Shown: positions 1 to 7,547 of the stretch, in pieces
How positions within the stretch are numbered: position 1 is the stretch's first letter
How the letters are laid out: each line of letters starts with the position of its first letter
Program-made: the position numbers and the translations under genes
NCBI RefSeq assembly: GCF_004570345.1
Contig: NZ_SPQM01000124.1
Location: forward strand, 1 to 14,058
DNA length: 14,058 bases
DNA from: Blastococcus sp. CT_GayMR20
Lineage (GTDB): Bacteria; Actinomycetota; Actinomycetes; Mycobacteriales; Geodermatophilaceae
Direction of reading: 5' to 3'
The notes under the pieces: generated by a model
The model's input: only the letters and a program-made list of their open reading frames with translations
Databases searched by the model: none
Told to the model about the DNA's origin: nothing

Positions 1-334
1 CCGCCTCGACCGCGCCCCGGTAGGCGCGCATGGCGCCGGCGAGGTCGCCGAGGTCCTCGAGGACCTTGCCGAGGTTGCGCCACGCGTCGGGCTCGCCGGC
101 GTCGAGCGCGACCTCGTAGGCCTCGACCGCCTCGGCGAACCGCTTCTGGGCGGCCAGGGCGTTGCCGAGGTTGAACGACGCGACGCTGTCGCCCAGATCG
201 GCGGCGCGGCGGAAGCACCACTCGGCGTCGACCTGCCGATCCACGTCGGCCAGGTCGCAGCCGAGGTCGATCAGGGCGTAGACGTCGTCGGACCCCTGCA
301 GGCGCGCCAGGCGCGCGTCGAGGTCCTCGGTCAT
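1..334 (-). CDS. TPR-repeat protein, N-terminal part (mirror copy, cut by window edge)
   Basis: This is the reverse complement of the gene at 13725-14058. It starts with ATG at 334 and reads 111 codons to the edge without a stop. The protein is soluble, with no signal peptide or membrane segment in the visible part. It contains tetratricopeptide helices (alanine, leucine and glycine at the usual positions, such as FNLGNALAAQKRF at 54-66). TPR proteins are scaffolds for protein contacts, and nothing indicates a partner. The length of the missing part is unknown. Confidence 0.8.
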   Translation of the reverse strand, partial: MTEDLDARLARLQGSDDVYALIDLGCDLADVDRQVDAEWCFRRAADLGDSVASFNLGNALAAQKRFAEAVEAYEVALDAGEPDAWRNLGKVLEDLGDLAGAMRAYRGAVEA

Positions 335-405
335 GCCGCTGATCTTGGCGGCCGGAACGCCGCTTGGCGTCTCCCGTCCGGGTGACCTCACCCCAAGGTG
401 GCTGG

Positions 406-1386
406 TCAGCTCCCGAAGGCGTCCCGCCAGGCCGGCATGAGGGTCGACTGCGACCACTCGATGAACGGCTGCTGCTGGTCGCCGCCGATCTGCACGAGGG
501 CGAGGTGGGTGAAGCCGGCGTCGGCGTACTCCTTCGCCGCCTCGAGCACCGCGTCGACGTCGTCGCCGCAGGGGATGCTGCCGGCGACGTCCTCCTCGCG
601 GACGAACTGGCTGGCGGCGTCGAACGCCGGCGGGCCGGGCAGCTCGGCGTTGACCTTCCAGCCGAGACCGAACCAGCGGAAGAGGGTGTGTGCCCGGGTG
701 ACCGCGGCGGCCCTGTCCGTCCCGAAGCTGATCGGCATCTGGCCCATCCGGGGCTTGCCCGCACCGCCGGCGGCGTCGAACCACTCGCCGAGCTCCCCCT
801 GCGGCTCCACGGCGATCATCACGTCGGCCAGCTCGCCGGCGATCTCGCAGGACTGCTGACCGGACACCGCGACGCCGATCGGCACCCGCTTGTCCGGCAG
901 GTCCCAGAGCTTCGCGGACTCCACGTCGAAGTGCTCGCCGCGGGCGTTGGTGTAGCCGTCGCCGTCGAACAGGTCGCGGATGATGTGGATCGCCTCGACG
1001 AGCATCTCCTGGCGGACGTCGGCCGGCGGCCAGCCCTCGCCCACGACGTGCTCGTTGAGGTTCTCCCCCGAACCCAGTCCCAGGGTGAACCGGCCGTCGG
1101 ACAGGATCTGCAGCGTCGCGGCCTTCTGCGCGACGACGGCCGGGTGGTACCGGAAGCTGGGGCAGGTGACGTACGTGGTCAGCGGGATGCGGCTGGTGGC
1201 CTGGGCAGCGGCGCCGAGGACGGTCCAGGCGTGCGGCGAGTGGCCCATCTCGTCCAGCCACGGGAAGTAGTGGTCGCTGCTGACGGCGAAGTCGAAACCC
1301 GCCTCCTCGGCGGCGACCACGTGGGCCACCAGGTCCTTCGGGCCGGCCTGCTCGGTCATCATCGTGTAGCCCAGCTGCATACCCAT
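406..1386 (-). CDS. F420-dependent LLM-class oxidoreductase, G6PDH-like family (mirror copy)
   Basis: This is an identical mirror of 12673-13653 encoding 326 residues. It is a (beta/alpha)8-barrel luciferase-like hydride-transfer enzyme, expected to be cytosolic and to use coenzyme F420. The F420-glucose-6-phosphate dehydrogenase signature residues D38-H39, W43 and E108 are present. The phosphate-binding lysine of true Fgd appears replaced by glutamine, so the substrate is unlikely to be glucose 6-phosphate. Downstream is the TPR gene on the same strand; upstream lie a stop-codon-linked repeat and the ABC exporter genes. Confidence 0.85.
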   Translation of the reverse strand: MGMQLGYTMMTEQAGPKDLVAHVVAAEEAGFDFAVSSDHYFPWLDEMGHSPHAWTVLGAAAQATSRIPLTTYVTCPSFRYHPAVVAQKAATLQILSDGRFTLGLGSGENLNEHVVGEGWPPADVRQEMLVEAIHIIRDLFDGDGYTNARGEHFDVESAKLWDLPDKRVPIGVAVSGQQSCEIAGELADVMIAVEPQGELGEWFDAAGGAGKPRMGQMPISFGTDRAAAVTRAHTLFRWFGLGWKVNAELPGPPAFDAASQFVREEDVAGSIPCGDDVDAVLEAAKEYADAGFTHLALVQIGGDQQQPFIEWSQSTLMPAWRDAFGS

Positions 1387-1442
1387 GCGGCCCGGCTACC
1401 CCGGGTCCGTTGCGCCCAATCTGATTCCTTCCGCCAGGCGAA

Positions 1443-1505
1443 GGCCACCCTTCAGGGACCCGCGGCGAGCCTGCGAGTCGTGGGGGAAAAGTGGTCCTCT
1501 TCTCA
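1443..1505 (-). repeat. Stop-codon-linked intergenic repeat, copy 1 (mirror)
   Basis: This is the mirror of 12554-12616. It begins with the TGA stop of the ABC permease and reads away from it. It shares the layout TGA, GGACC, C-run, CAC, CTCGCA, GCTCG, CGCGGG, CCCTG with copy 2 near pdxH. It probably lies in the transcript 3' end and may fold as a hairpin. Confidence 0.65.
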
Positions 1506-2690
1506 TCCGCGCTCGGCGTTCAGCGCCTCCCGCAGCTTGGTCCTGCCGCTGGTGCGCAGCAGCGCCCCGGCGTAGATCCGCCCGCCGAGCCGCACGATGA
1601 GGGCCACGGCGAGCAGCATCAGGACGACGGCCAGCGCGATCTCCCACGCCGCGACCTCGCCCGCCGCCTGGCGCACCGGCATGACCAGTGGCGAGAGGCC
1701 CGGCACGTACGAGGTGACCCGTGCCAGGGCGCCGCCCGGATCGGCGGCGGCCTGGATCCCGACGACGAGGCCCCCGATGAGCACGAGCGTCGTCGGCATG
1801 ATCACGGTGTTCAGGTCCTCCTGCCGGCTCACCAGGGACGCCGCGACGGCGAAGATCGCCGCGTAGAAGCCGTAGCCGAGCACGAACCAGACGACGACCG
1901 ACACCGCGGTGCTCACCATCTCCCCGGGTATGTCGACGAGGTCGAAGGCGAGCGCGCCGCCGACGCCGACCACCACGATCAGCAGCATCTGCGCGAGCCC
2001 GAGCAGCCCGAGGCCGAGGATCTTCCCGGCGAGCAGCTGCCACGGCTTCATCGTCGCCAGCAGCAGCTCGACGACGCGGCTGGCCTTCTCCTCCACCACG
2101 CCCTGGGCGACGAACTGCCCGAACAGGATCAGCAGGCTGTAGAGCACGCCGACGCCGATGATCGCGACGATGACCCGCTGGCCGTCGGCGTCGGCGTCCG
2201 GCTCCAGGGCGGTCACCCCCACCTCCGGGACGTCGAGGCCCGTGAGTCCTGCCGCCTGCAGCTGCTCGGACACCGACAGCTGCGCCACCGCCCCCTGGAC
2301 GACGGCCTGCATCTCTGCGCCGGCCGACTGCTCCACCAGCAGCTCGGGCTCGCCGCTCCCCGTCGCCACGAGGACGCAGTCCACGTCACCGTCCTCGATG
2401 GCGGCGCGGCCCGCGGCGTCGTCGTCCAGTTCGGTGATCTCGAGATCGACGCCGAGGGCCTCGCCCTGTGTGTCGACCGCCGTCCGCAGCGCCGCGTCCC
2501 CCACGATGCCGATCCGGGTCACGTCGCTGCCCGAGCTCAGCGCGACCTGCAGCCCCAGGACGCCGACCAGCACCAGGACGATCACGACCGAGCTGATGAT
2601 GAAGTTCTTGTCGCGGACGCGGGCGAGGACCTCACGGGCGGCCACCAGGCGGACCATCGACGCGCTGCTGATCCCGCGCGGCTCGCTCAT
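1503..2690 (-). CDS. ABC-2 type (NatB-like) exporter permease (mirror copy)
   Basis: This is an identical mirror of 11369-12556, 395 residues. One N-terminal membrane segment (about residues 29-50) is followed by a roughly 125-residue extracytoplasmic domain, then about five more hydrophobic segments. The cytoplasmic motif EEKASRVVE next to KPWQLLAGKILG is typical of NatB/YhaP-type permeases (COG1668). The start codon overlaps the ATPase stop (ATGA) and has a strong AGGAGG site, so the two subunits are translated as a coupled pair. The substrate is unknown. Confidence 0.88.
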   Translation of the reverse strand: MSEPRGISSASMVRLVAAREVLARVRDKNFIISSVVIVLVLVGVLGLQVALSSGSDVTRIGIVGDAALRTAVDTQGEALGVDLEITELDDDAAGRAAIEDGDVDCVLVATGSGEPELLVEQSAGAEMQAVVQGAVAQLSVSEQLQAAGLTGLDVPEVGVTALEPDADADGQRVIVAIIGVGVLYSLLILFGQFVAQGVVEEKASRVVELLLATMKPWQLLAGKILGLGLLGLAQMLLIVVVGVGGALAFDLVDIPGEMVSTAVSVVVWFVLGYGFYAAIFAVAASLVSRQEDLNTVIMPTTLVLIGGLVVGIQAAADPGGALARVTSYVPGLSPLVMPVRQAAGEVAAWEIALAVVLMLLAVALIVRLGGRIYAGALLRTSGRTKLREALNAERG

Positions 2691-3601
2691 GCTGCCACCT
2701 CCTGCGCGGTGGGCGTGGCGACGGCCTCGCGGAACAGCTCCACCAGGGTGGGCTGCTGCCAGGCGAAGTGGGTCACCCGGCCGGTGCGGAGCGCCGACGC
2801 CAGAACCGCTTGGTCGTCGGTGCCGTCGGCGAGCTCGAGCACGGTGTCGCCGGCCTGCTCGGAGACCACCCGGACGCCGGACAGCGCGCCGGCCCAGTGC
2901 GGAGCCGCATCGGGGACGACGACGCGCAGCAGCCGGCCGGTCTCCCGGCGCCGGAGCTCGTCGACGGTGCCCGTGGCGACCATCCGGCCGCGGGCGAGGA
3001 TGCCGACCGAGTCGCAGAGCCGTTCCACGAGGTCGAGCTGGTGGCTGGAGAAGACGACCGGCACGCCCTCGCGGACCTGGCCGAGCAGCGCCTCGGCGAG
3101 GGAGTCGACCCCGATGGGGTCGAGCCCGGAGAACGGCTCGTCGAGGATGAGCACCTCGGGCCGGCTGACCAGGGCGGCCGCGAGCTGGACGCGCTGCTGG
3201 TTGCCCAGCGACAGCTTCTCGACGGCGTCGCCGCGGCGGGCGGCCAGGCCGAGCCGTTCGGTCCACTCCTCCGACGCGCGACGTGAGGAGGCGGCGTCGA
3301 GGCCGTGCAGGCGGGCGAAGTAGGCCACCTGCTCGCCGACCTTCATCTTCGGATAGAGGCCGCGCTCCTCTGGCATGTAGCCGATCCGGCGCCGGACGTC
3401 GGGATCGAGCGGCTGACCGCGCCAGCGCACCTCGCCGGCGTCCGCGCGCAGGAGTCCCATCGCGATGCGCATGGTGGTGGTCTTCCCGGCGCCGTTGGAC
3501 CCGCAGAACCCGAACATCGATCCCGGCGCGACGGTGAAGCCCACCCCCTCGAGCACGCGGTTGTCGCCGAAGCTCTTGTGGAGCCCGTCGAACTCGAGCA
3601 C
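2687..3601 (-). CDS. ABC-2 type (NatA/YhaQ-like) exporter ATPase (mirror copy)
   Basis: This is an identical mirror of 10458-11372, 304 residues from a GTG start with a GGAGG site 4 bases upstream. It has Walker A GSNGAGKTT (34-42), signature LSLGNQQ (130-136), Walker B LILDEP (151-156) and the switch histidine in SSH (H187). A C-terminal domain of about 80 residues resembles DUF4162. The protein powers the permease encoded immediately downstream. Long open frames extend further upstream in this and other phases, but they cross the divergent promoter region and lack a start signal. Confidence 0.9.
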   Translation of the reverse strand: MLEFDGLHKSFGDNRVLEGVGFTVAPGSMFGFCGSNGAGKTTTMRIAMGLLRADAGEVRWRGQPLDPDVRRRIGYMPEERGLYPKMKVGEQVAYFARLHGLDAASSRRASEEWTERLGLAARRGDAVEKLSLGNQQRVQLAAALVSRPEVLILDEPFSGLDPIGVDSLAEALLGQVREGVPVVFSSHQLDLVERLCDSVGILARGRMVATGTVDELRRRETGRLLRVVVPDAAPHWAGALSGVRVVSEQAGDTVLELADGTDDQAVLASALRTGRVTHFAWQQPTLVELFREAVATPTAQEVAA

Positions 3602-3685
3602 GTGTCCTCCCGCCGTCGGTCCTGACCGGCACGCTATCGGCCGTCCCCTGTCGCGCCGGGCGGCGACCTGCGGTGTCATCGAGGT
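3602..3685. promoter_or_regulatory. Divergent intergenic region, ABC exporter / udgX (mirror)
   Basis: These 84 bases separate two divergent GTG starts, so both promoters must lie here or inside the coding sequences. Towards the ABC pair, the best -10-like hexamer is tagcgt (minus strand, about 3631-3636), but no -35 box at normal spacing is convincing. Towards udgX I see only a short gagg just before the GTG. No clear operator is visible. Confidence 0.35.
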
Positions 3686-4375
3686 GTGACCGAGAACGGC
3701 GTCGCCCAGCCACCCAGCGGAGTCGGCCTCGACGGGCTGCGGTCGGCGGCGGCCGGGTGCCGCGCGTGCGAGCTCTGGGAGCCGGCCACCCAGACGGTCT
3801 TCGGCGAGGGACCCGTGACCGCTCGGATCGTCTTCGTCGGCGAGCAGCCCGGCGATCAGGAGGACAGGAAGGGCGAGCCGTTCGTCGGCCCGGCCGGGAA
3901 GATGCTCGACCGCGCGCTCGACGACGCCGGCATCGACCGCAGGGACACCTACATCACGAACGCGGTGAAGCACTTCCGCTTCACCGTGAAGGGCAAGCGG
4001 CGGATCCACCAGACGCCCGGCCCGGAGCACCTGCGCGCGTGCCGGCCGTGGCTGGAGGCGGAGTTCGAGGTGCTCAAGCCGGAGGTGGTGGTCTGCCTCG
4101 GCGCGACGGCGGCCAAGGCCCTGATCGCGCCGTCCTTCCGGATCACCAAGGACCGGGGCCGGCTGATCCCCTGGACACCGCCCGGGCTGACTGCCGTCGT
4201 GGACGACGGGGACGAGGCCGACGACGACGAGCCGGACGAGGGCGCCCCGGCGCAGACGTGGATGCTCGCGACGACCCACCCGTCGGCGATCCTGCGCACG
4301 CCGGACGAGTCCCGGGCCGCGGCGTACGACGCCCTGGTCGCCGACCTGAGGGTGGTCGCGCACGCCCTCGCCTGA
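3686..4375 (+). CDS. udgX: UdgX-type uracil-DNA glycosylase (mirror copy)
   Basis: This encodes 229 residues from GTG. UdgX excises uracil from DNA and, in Mycobacterium smegmatis, becomes covalently bound to the abasic product through a histidine. The hallmarks are visible: GEQPGDQED (52-60), VKHF (94-97), the KRRIH loop with H108, and HPSAILR (198-204). Cysteines C25, C28, C119 and C137 are candidate Fe-S ligands. An acidic stretch (about 173-187) inserted before the HPS motif is unusual. The gene is identical to 9684-10373 and convergent to the MFS gene, with a hairpin terminator after the stop. Confidence 0.92.
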   Translation: MTENGVAQPPSGVGLDGLRSAAAGCRACELWEPATQTVFGEGPVTARIVFVGEQPGDQEDRKGEPFVGPAGKMLDRALDDAGIDRRDTYITNAVKHFRFTVKGKRRIHQTPGPEHLRACRPWLEAEFEVLKPEVVVCLGATAAKALIAPSFRITKDRGRLIPWTPPGLTAVVDDGDEADDDEPDEGAPAQTWMLATTHPSAILRTPDESRAAAYDALVADLRVVAHALA

Positions 4376-4436
4376 CAGAGGACCCCTTCCTCCCCACCCT
4401 CCGCACTCGGGGCGGCGCCCGGGAGGGGTCCGACGG
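4373..4436 (+). repeat. Stop-codon-linked intergenic repeat, copy 3 (mirror)
   Basis: It begins with the TGA of udgX and reads downstream: TGA, AGAGGACCCC, a C-rich run, CCAC, CTCCGCA, CTCGG, then AGGGGTCC. It is the most diverged of the three repeats but keeps the order of blocks and the position at a stop codon. Confidence 0.5.
4380..4431 (+). terminator. Hairpin downstream of udgX
   Basis: GGACCCCT (4380-4387) pairs perfectly with AGGGGTCC (4424-4431). One G-U pair and two more GC pairs extend the stem inward. The roughly 30-base loop itself contains ggcgcc. It starts 5 bases after the udgX stop and lies between convergent genes, so it can serve both as a bidirectional terminator. There is no U-tract, as is common in high-GC actinobacteria. 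Confidence 0.6.
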
Positions 4437-4484
4437 CCGGAGGCCCGCGCCGGGAGTTCACGTCGTCGGGCAGCGGGTTGCCTC

Positions 4485-5867
4485 CTAGCTGGTCTCCTTG
4501 GCCGAGCGCGACGCCCGGAACAGCCAGAACGACGGCACGACCAGCGCCGTGACGGCCATCGCGACCACGACGACGACACCGCCGGAGACCATCGCCACGC
4601 TCACGGACGCCGCGCTCGCGATGGCACCGGCGCGCAGGTCGCCCAGCCGCGGGCCACCCGCGACGACCACGATGAACACGCCCTGCATGCGACCCCGCAT
4701 GTCGTCGGGTGCCGCCAGCTGGAGCATCGACGACCGCAGGACGGCGCTCACCATGTCCCCGGCGCCGGCCACCGCCAGGCAGAGGACGGCCAGCCAGAGG
4801 CTGGGCGCCAGGCCGAAGCCGATGATCGCCACCCCCCAGACGGCGATCGCCGCGAGCACCACCGCACCCTGCCGGTCGACCCGCGACACCCAGCCCGAGG
4901 TGAGGCCCGACACCAGCGCCCCGATCGAGATGCCGGCGAACAGCCAGCCCAGGCTGTTCGGGGAGTCGGCGTACCGGGTCTCCGACAGCTCCGGGAACAC
5001 CGCCTGCGGCCAGGCGAACATCATCGCGATGATGTCGACGACGAACGTCATCAGCAGGACCGGCTGGGTGCGCAGGAACCCGAAGCCCTCACCGACGCCC
5101 CGCACGGCCGCCCGCAGCCGCAGCGGTCCGACCACGCCGGCGGGCGGGAGCTTCGGCAGCCCGCGCAGCAGGATCGCGGCGACCAGGAAACCGAGCGCGT
5201 CGACCAGGTAGGTCAGGAACAGCTCGCCCATGCCGATCAGGACGCCGGCGAGCAGCGGCCCGACGATCACCCCCGCCTGGCGCACCGTCATCGCCAGCGC
5301 GTTCGCGGCGGGCACGCCGGCCGGACCCACGACCGCCGGGATGACCGCGCTCCGGGTCGGCTGGTTGACCGCGGCGAACCCCGAGACGAACGCCGTCAGC
5401 ACCCAGAGCACGACGAGGTTGCCCCCGCCGGGGAGCAGCGACTGCGCCGCGAGCAGGGCGCTGGTCACCGCCGCACCGACCGAGGTGATGAGGATCAGCG
5501 TGCGCCGGTCCATCGCGTCGGCGATCGCCCCGCCCAGCAACCCGAAGACCACCAGCGGGACGAGCGCCACGATCGACGTCACCCCGACCAGCAACGACGA
5601 GCCGGTCAGCGCGTAGACCTGGAACGGGACGGCGACCAGCGTCATCTGCTGGCCGAGCATCGTGGCGGCGACGCCCCAGAACAGCCGCCGGAAGTCCGGA
5701 TTGCGCAGCGGCGCCGTGTCGATCGTCCAGGCCCGCTGCCGCGGGCGCCCCTGCTGCAGGGGCACCGGCTCCTCGACCGCCTTGGCCCCCTCGACCGGGT
5801 CGAGGCCCTGCTGCAGGGGCCCGCGCCGAGCTTGCGAGGTGTGGGGGGCAGCGGGGTCCTTCTTCAT
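4485..5867 (-). CDS. MFS transporter, EntS/MFS_3-like (mirror copy)
   Basis: This is an identical mirror of 8192-9574. It has up to 460 residues with about 12 hydrophobic segments and the MFS motif A region at 111-122 (LGGAIADAMDRR). It resembles drug or siderophore exporters of the MFS_3 family; the substrate is unknown. The first 42 codons from ATG 5867 are repeat and hairpin sequence. A GTG at 5765 preceded by gaggag is an alternative start, giving 426 residues. Confidence 0.87.
   Translation of the reverse strand: MKKDPAAPHTSQARRGPLQQGLDPVEGAKAVEEPVPLQQGRPRQRAWTIDTAPLRNPDFRRLFWGVAATMLGQQMTLVAVPFQVYALTGSSLLVGVTSIVALVPLVVFGLLGGAIADAMDRRTLILITSVGAAVTSALLAAQSLLPGGGNLVVLWVLTAFVSGFAAVNQPTRSAVIPAVVGPAGVPAANALAMTVRQAGVIVGPLLAGVLIGMGELFLTYLVDALGFLVAAILLRGLPKLPPAGVVGPLRLRAAVRGVGEGFGFLRTQPVLLMTFVVDIIAMMFAWPQAVFPELSETRYADSPNSLGWLFAGISIGALVSGLTSGWVSRVDRQGAVVLAAIAVWGVAIIGFGLAPSLWLAVLCLAVAGAGDMVSAVLRSSMLQLAAPDDMRGRMQGVFIVVVAGGPRLGDLRAGAIASAASVSVAMVSGGVVVVVAMAVTALVVPSFWLFRASRSAKETS
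5804..5866 (-). repeat. Stop-codon-linked intergenic repeat, copy 2 (mirror)
   Basis: This is the mirror of 8193-8255. It begins with the pdxH TGA stop and is read through by the predicted MFS N-terminus. It is closely similar to copy 1 over its last 44 bases, including CTCGCA, GCTCG and CGCGGG blocks in the same register. Confidence 0.7.
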
Positions 5868-6511
5868 GGGGCGAGCCGCTGCACGATCCAGCCGCCGCCC
5901 TCCTCGTCGTCGCGCACGAACCGCAGCCGGTCGTGCAGCCGGTCCTTACCGCCCTGCCAGAACTCGACCCGCTCCGGGATGACCCGGTAGCCGCCCCACA
6001 CCGCCGGGCGGGGCACCGGGCCCTCGGGCGTCTGCCCGTCCAGCAGCCGCACGCGGTCGGCGAGCTCGTCCCAGGAGTCGACGACCGTCGACTGCACCGA
6101 GGCGACCGCGGCCAGCTGCGAGCCGCGCGGCCGCGGGTCCCACAACCCGTCGGAGGCGGCGTCCCCGATCCGCTCCACCCGGCCGGTCACCCGCACCTGC
6201 CGCTGCAGCGCGTGCCACGGGAAGACCATGGCCGCGCGGGGGTTCGCCGCCAGCTGCGCACCCTTCGCCGATGCGTAGCTGGTGCCGAAGATGATGCCGG
6301 CCTCGTCGTAGCCCTTCATCAGGACGATGCGGGCATCCGGCGCGCCGTCGGTGTCGGCCGTGGCCAGGACGACCGCGTTCGGCTCGGGCAGTTCGGCGGC
6401 CACGACGTCGGCGAACCACCGGTCGAACTGCTCGACCCAGGTCGGCGCGAGCTCCTCCTCGCGCAGCCGGCCGTCGGTGTAGTCCCTGCGCATGCGGGAG
6501 AGGTCTGGCAC
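5864..6511 (-). CDS. pdxH: Pyridoxamine/pyridoxine 5'-phosphate oxidase (mirror copy)
   Basis: This is an identical mirror of 7548-8195, 215 residues from GTG 6511. It is an FMN enzyme that oxidises PNP or PMP to PLP with oxygen. R61-IVLMK66, FPWHALQRQVRVTG (97-110), RPRGSQ (127-132) and RLHDR (191-195) match the family, as does the terminal QRLAP. A longer frame starting upstream would add 28 residues with no family counterpart. The stop overlaps the MFS ATG (ATGA). Confidence 0.92.
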   Translation of the reverse strand: MPDLSRMRRDYTDGRLREEELAPTWVEQFDRWFADVVAAELPEPNAVVLATADTDGAPDARIVLMKGYDEAGIIFGTSYASAKGAQLAANPRAAMVFPWHALQRQVRVTGRVERIGDAASDGLWDPRPRGSQLAAVASVQSTVVDSWDELADRVRLLDGQTPEGPVPRPAVWGGYRVIPERVEFWQGGKDRLHDRLRFVRDDEEGGGWIVQRLAP

Positions 6512-6669
6512 GCCGTCATGCTGACACCGCCGGCCTCGCACGGCTCGCGAGGGGCGGCACGCACGCTCCCCCGCGTGTGCCCGGCGTGTCGGCACCGCCT
6601 AGGGTCGTCAGGCAATCGTGCGCGTCATATCCATGCGCGCACGGTCCCGCGCGCAGAGGAGCATGCGAG
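6512..6669. promoter_or_regulatory. Divergent intergenic region pdxH / citrate synthase (mirror)
   Basis: This is a 158-base region between divergent starts. The dyad CGTGCGCG (6617-6624) and CGCGCACG (6636-6643) with an 11-base gap lies 12 bases upstream of a strong AGAGGAG ribosome site (6655-6661), which is 8 bases before the citrate synthase ATG. TAGGGT at 6600-6605 is a possible -10 element; no good -35 is seen. The dyad is either an operator or a 5'-UTR hairpin. Confidence 0.5.
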
Positions 6670-6963
6670 ATGGCCGACGACTTCGTACCAGGACTGGAAG
6701 GCGTCATCGCCTTCGAGACCGAGATCGCCGAACCCGACAAGGACGGCGGTGCCCTCCGTTACCGCGGGGTCGACATCGAGGACCTGGTCGGCAAGGTGAC
6801 CTTCGGCAACGTCTGGGCCTTGCTGGTGGACGGCAAGTTCGGCCCGGGCCTCCCGCCGGCCGAGCCCTTCCCGATCCCCGTCCACACCGGCGACGTCCGC
6901 GTGGACGTGCAGGCGGCGCTGGCGATGCTGACGCCGATCTGGGGTTACCGCCCGCTGCTCGAC
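6670..6963 (+). pseudogene. Citrate synthase 2, residues 1-98, cut by the fold-back join
   Basis: The frame starts at ATG 6670 with a good AGAGGAG site and matches citrate synthase through WGYRPLLD (91-98). At 6963/6964 it enters antisense sequence, and everything after is meaningless, although the frame stays open to 7434. No catalytic His or Asp of citrate synthase is present, since these lie in the missing C-terminal two thirds. This copy is a product of the palindrome; the other copy carries 44 more native residues. Confidence 0.85.
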
Positions 6964-7095
6964 GATCGTGGCGGCCTCGTCGATGCGGCGCTGCGGCACC
7001 GCAGGGATGCCGATGCCGCGGGCGGACTGCGCGACGTAGGACAGCGCCATGACGGCGGCCCGGGCGAGCTCCTCGCGGGCCTCCTCGGCGTCGAT
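6964..7095. other. 132-base spacer between the palindrome arms
   Basis: This is the only single-copy sequence in the window. On the minus strand it encodes citrate synthase residues 99-142 in frame with the right arm, so the 7096/7095 boundary is native genomic sequence. The 6963/6964 boundary is the abnormal join: on the plus strand the citrate synthase frame meets antisense sequence there. The self-complementary octamer acgatcgt spans that join at 6962-6969. The spacer is the expected loop of a fold-back event. Confidence 0.9.
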
Positions 7096-7389
7096 GTCGA
7101 GCAGCGGGCGGTAACCCCAGATCGGCGTCAGCATCGCCAGCGCCGCCTGCACGTCCACGCGGACGTCGCCGGTGTGGACGGGGATCGGGAAGGGCTCGGC
7201 CGGCGGGAGGCCCGGGCCGAACTTGCCGTCCACCAGCAAGGCCCAGACGTTGCCGAAGGTCACCTTGCCGACCAGGTCCTCGATGTCGACCCCGCGGTAA
7301 CGGAGGGCACCGCCGTCCTTGTCGGGTTCGGCGATCTCGGTCTCGAAGGCGATGACGCCTTCCAGTCCTGGTACGAAGTCGTCGGCCAT
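6964..7389 (-). CDS. Citrate synthase 2 (CitA-like), N-terminal 142 residues
   Basis: Citrate synthase condenses acetyl-CoA with oxaloacetate; some actinobacterial paralogues also act as methylcitrate synthases. The start FVPGLEGVIAFETEIAEPDK and the segments RYRGVDIEDLV (30-40), WALLVDGKFG (49-58), IWGYRPLLDID (90-100) and MALSYVAQSARG (114-125) match Mycobacterium CitA closely as I recall it. The family is about 370-380 residues, so roughly 60 percent is missing, including all catalytic residues. The frame runs through the right-arm boundary into the spacer without a break and leaves homology after EAATI at 6964. It remains open to 6625 as a chimera. ATG 7389 is preceded by AGAGGAG at 8 bases. 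It is divergent from pdxH. Confidence 0.88.
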
Positions 7390-7547
7390 CTCGCATGCTC
7401 CTCTGCGCGCGGGACCGTGCGCGCATGGATATGACGCGCACGATTGCCTGACGACCCTAGGCGGTGCCGACACGCCGGGCACACGCGGGGGAGCGTGCGT
7501 GCCGCCCCTCGCGAGCCGTGCGAGGCCGGCGGTGTCAGCATGACGGC
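7390..7547. promoter_or_regulatory. Divergent intergenic region citrate synthase / pdxH, with dyad
   Basis: The region carries an 8-bp inverted repeat, CGTGCGCG and CGCGCACG (7416-7423 and 7435-7442), with an 11-base centre. On the citrate synthase transcript it sits just 5' of the ribosome site. Within the centre, CAT and ATG are also symmetric. This may be a transcription factor operator or an RNA hairpin controlling initiation. The pdxH GTG at 7548 has no good Shine-Dalgarno sequence, so it may be leaderless or weakly translated. Confidence 0.5.

Larger units (their letters stand above)
1..6963 (+). repeat. Left arm of a 6,963-bp perfect inverted repeat
   Basis: Every base here pairs with base 14059-x of the right arm. 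The first bases ccgcctcgaccgcgcccc are the reverse complement of the last 18 bases of the window, and pairing continues to gctgctcgac at 6954-6963. The first mismatch is g6964 against t7095. All genes and intergenic regions are mirrored with no visible substitution. Absence of any divergence over 7 kb points to one physical sequence represented twice rather than an old duplication. The arm carries seven mirrored genes plus the start of citrate synthase. Confidence 0.97.

Noticed and set aside
6964..7095. The loop as a small RNA or regulatory element
   Set aside because: It reads in frame as citrate synthase residues 99-142 with family-like sequence, so it is protein-coding.
7464..7547. A longer PdxH start at 7464 adding 28 residues
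   Set aside because: The added residues are arginine-rich, have no family counterpart and lie in the divergent regulatory region. GTG 7548 gives the normal length.
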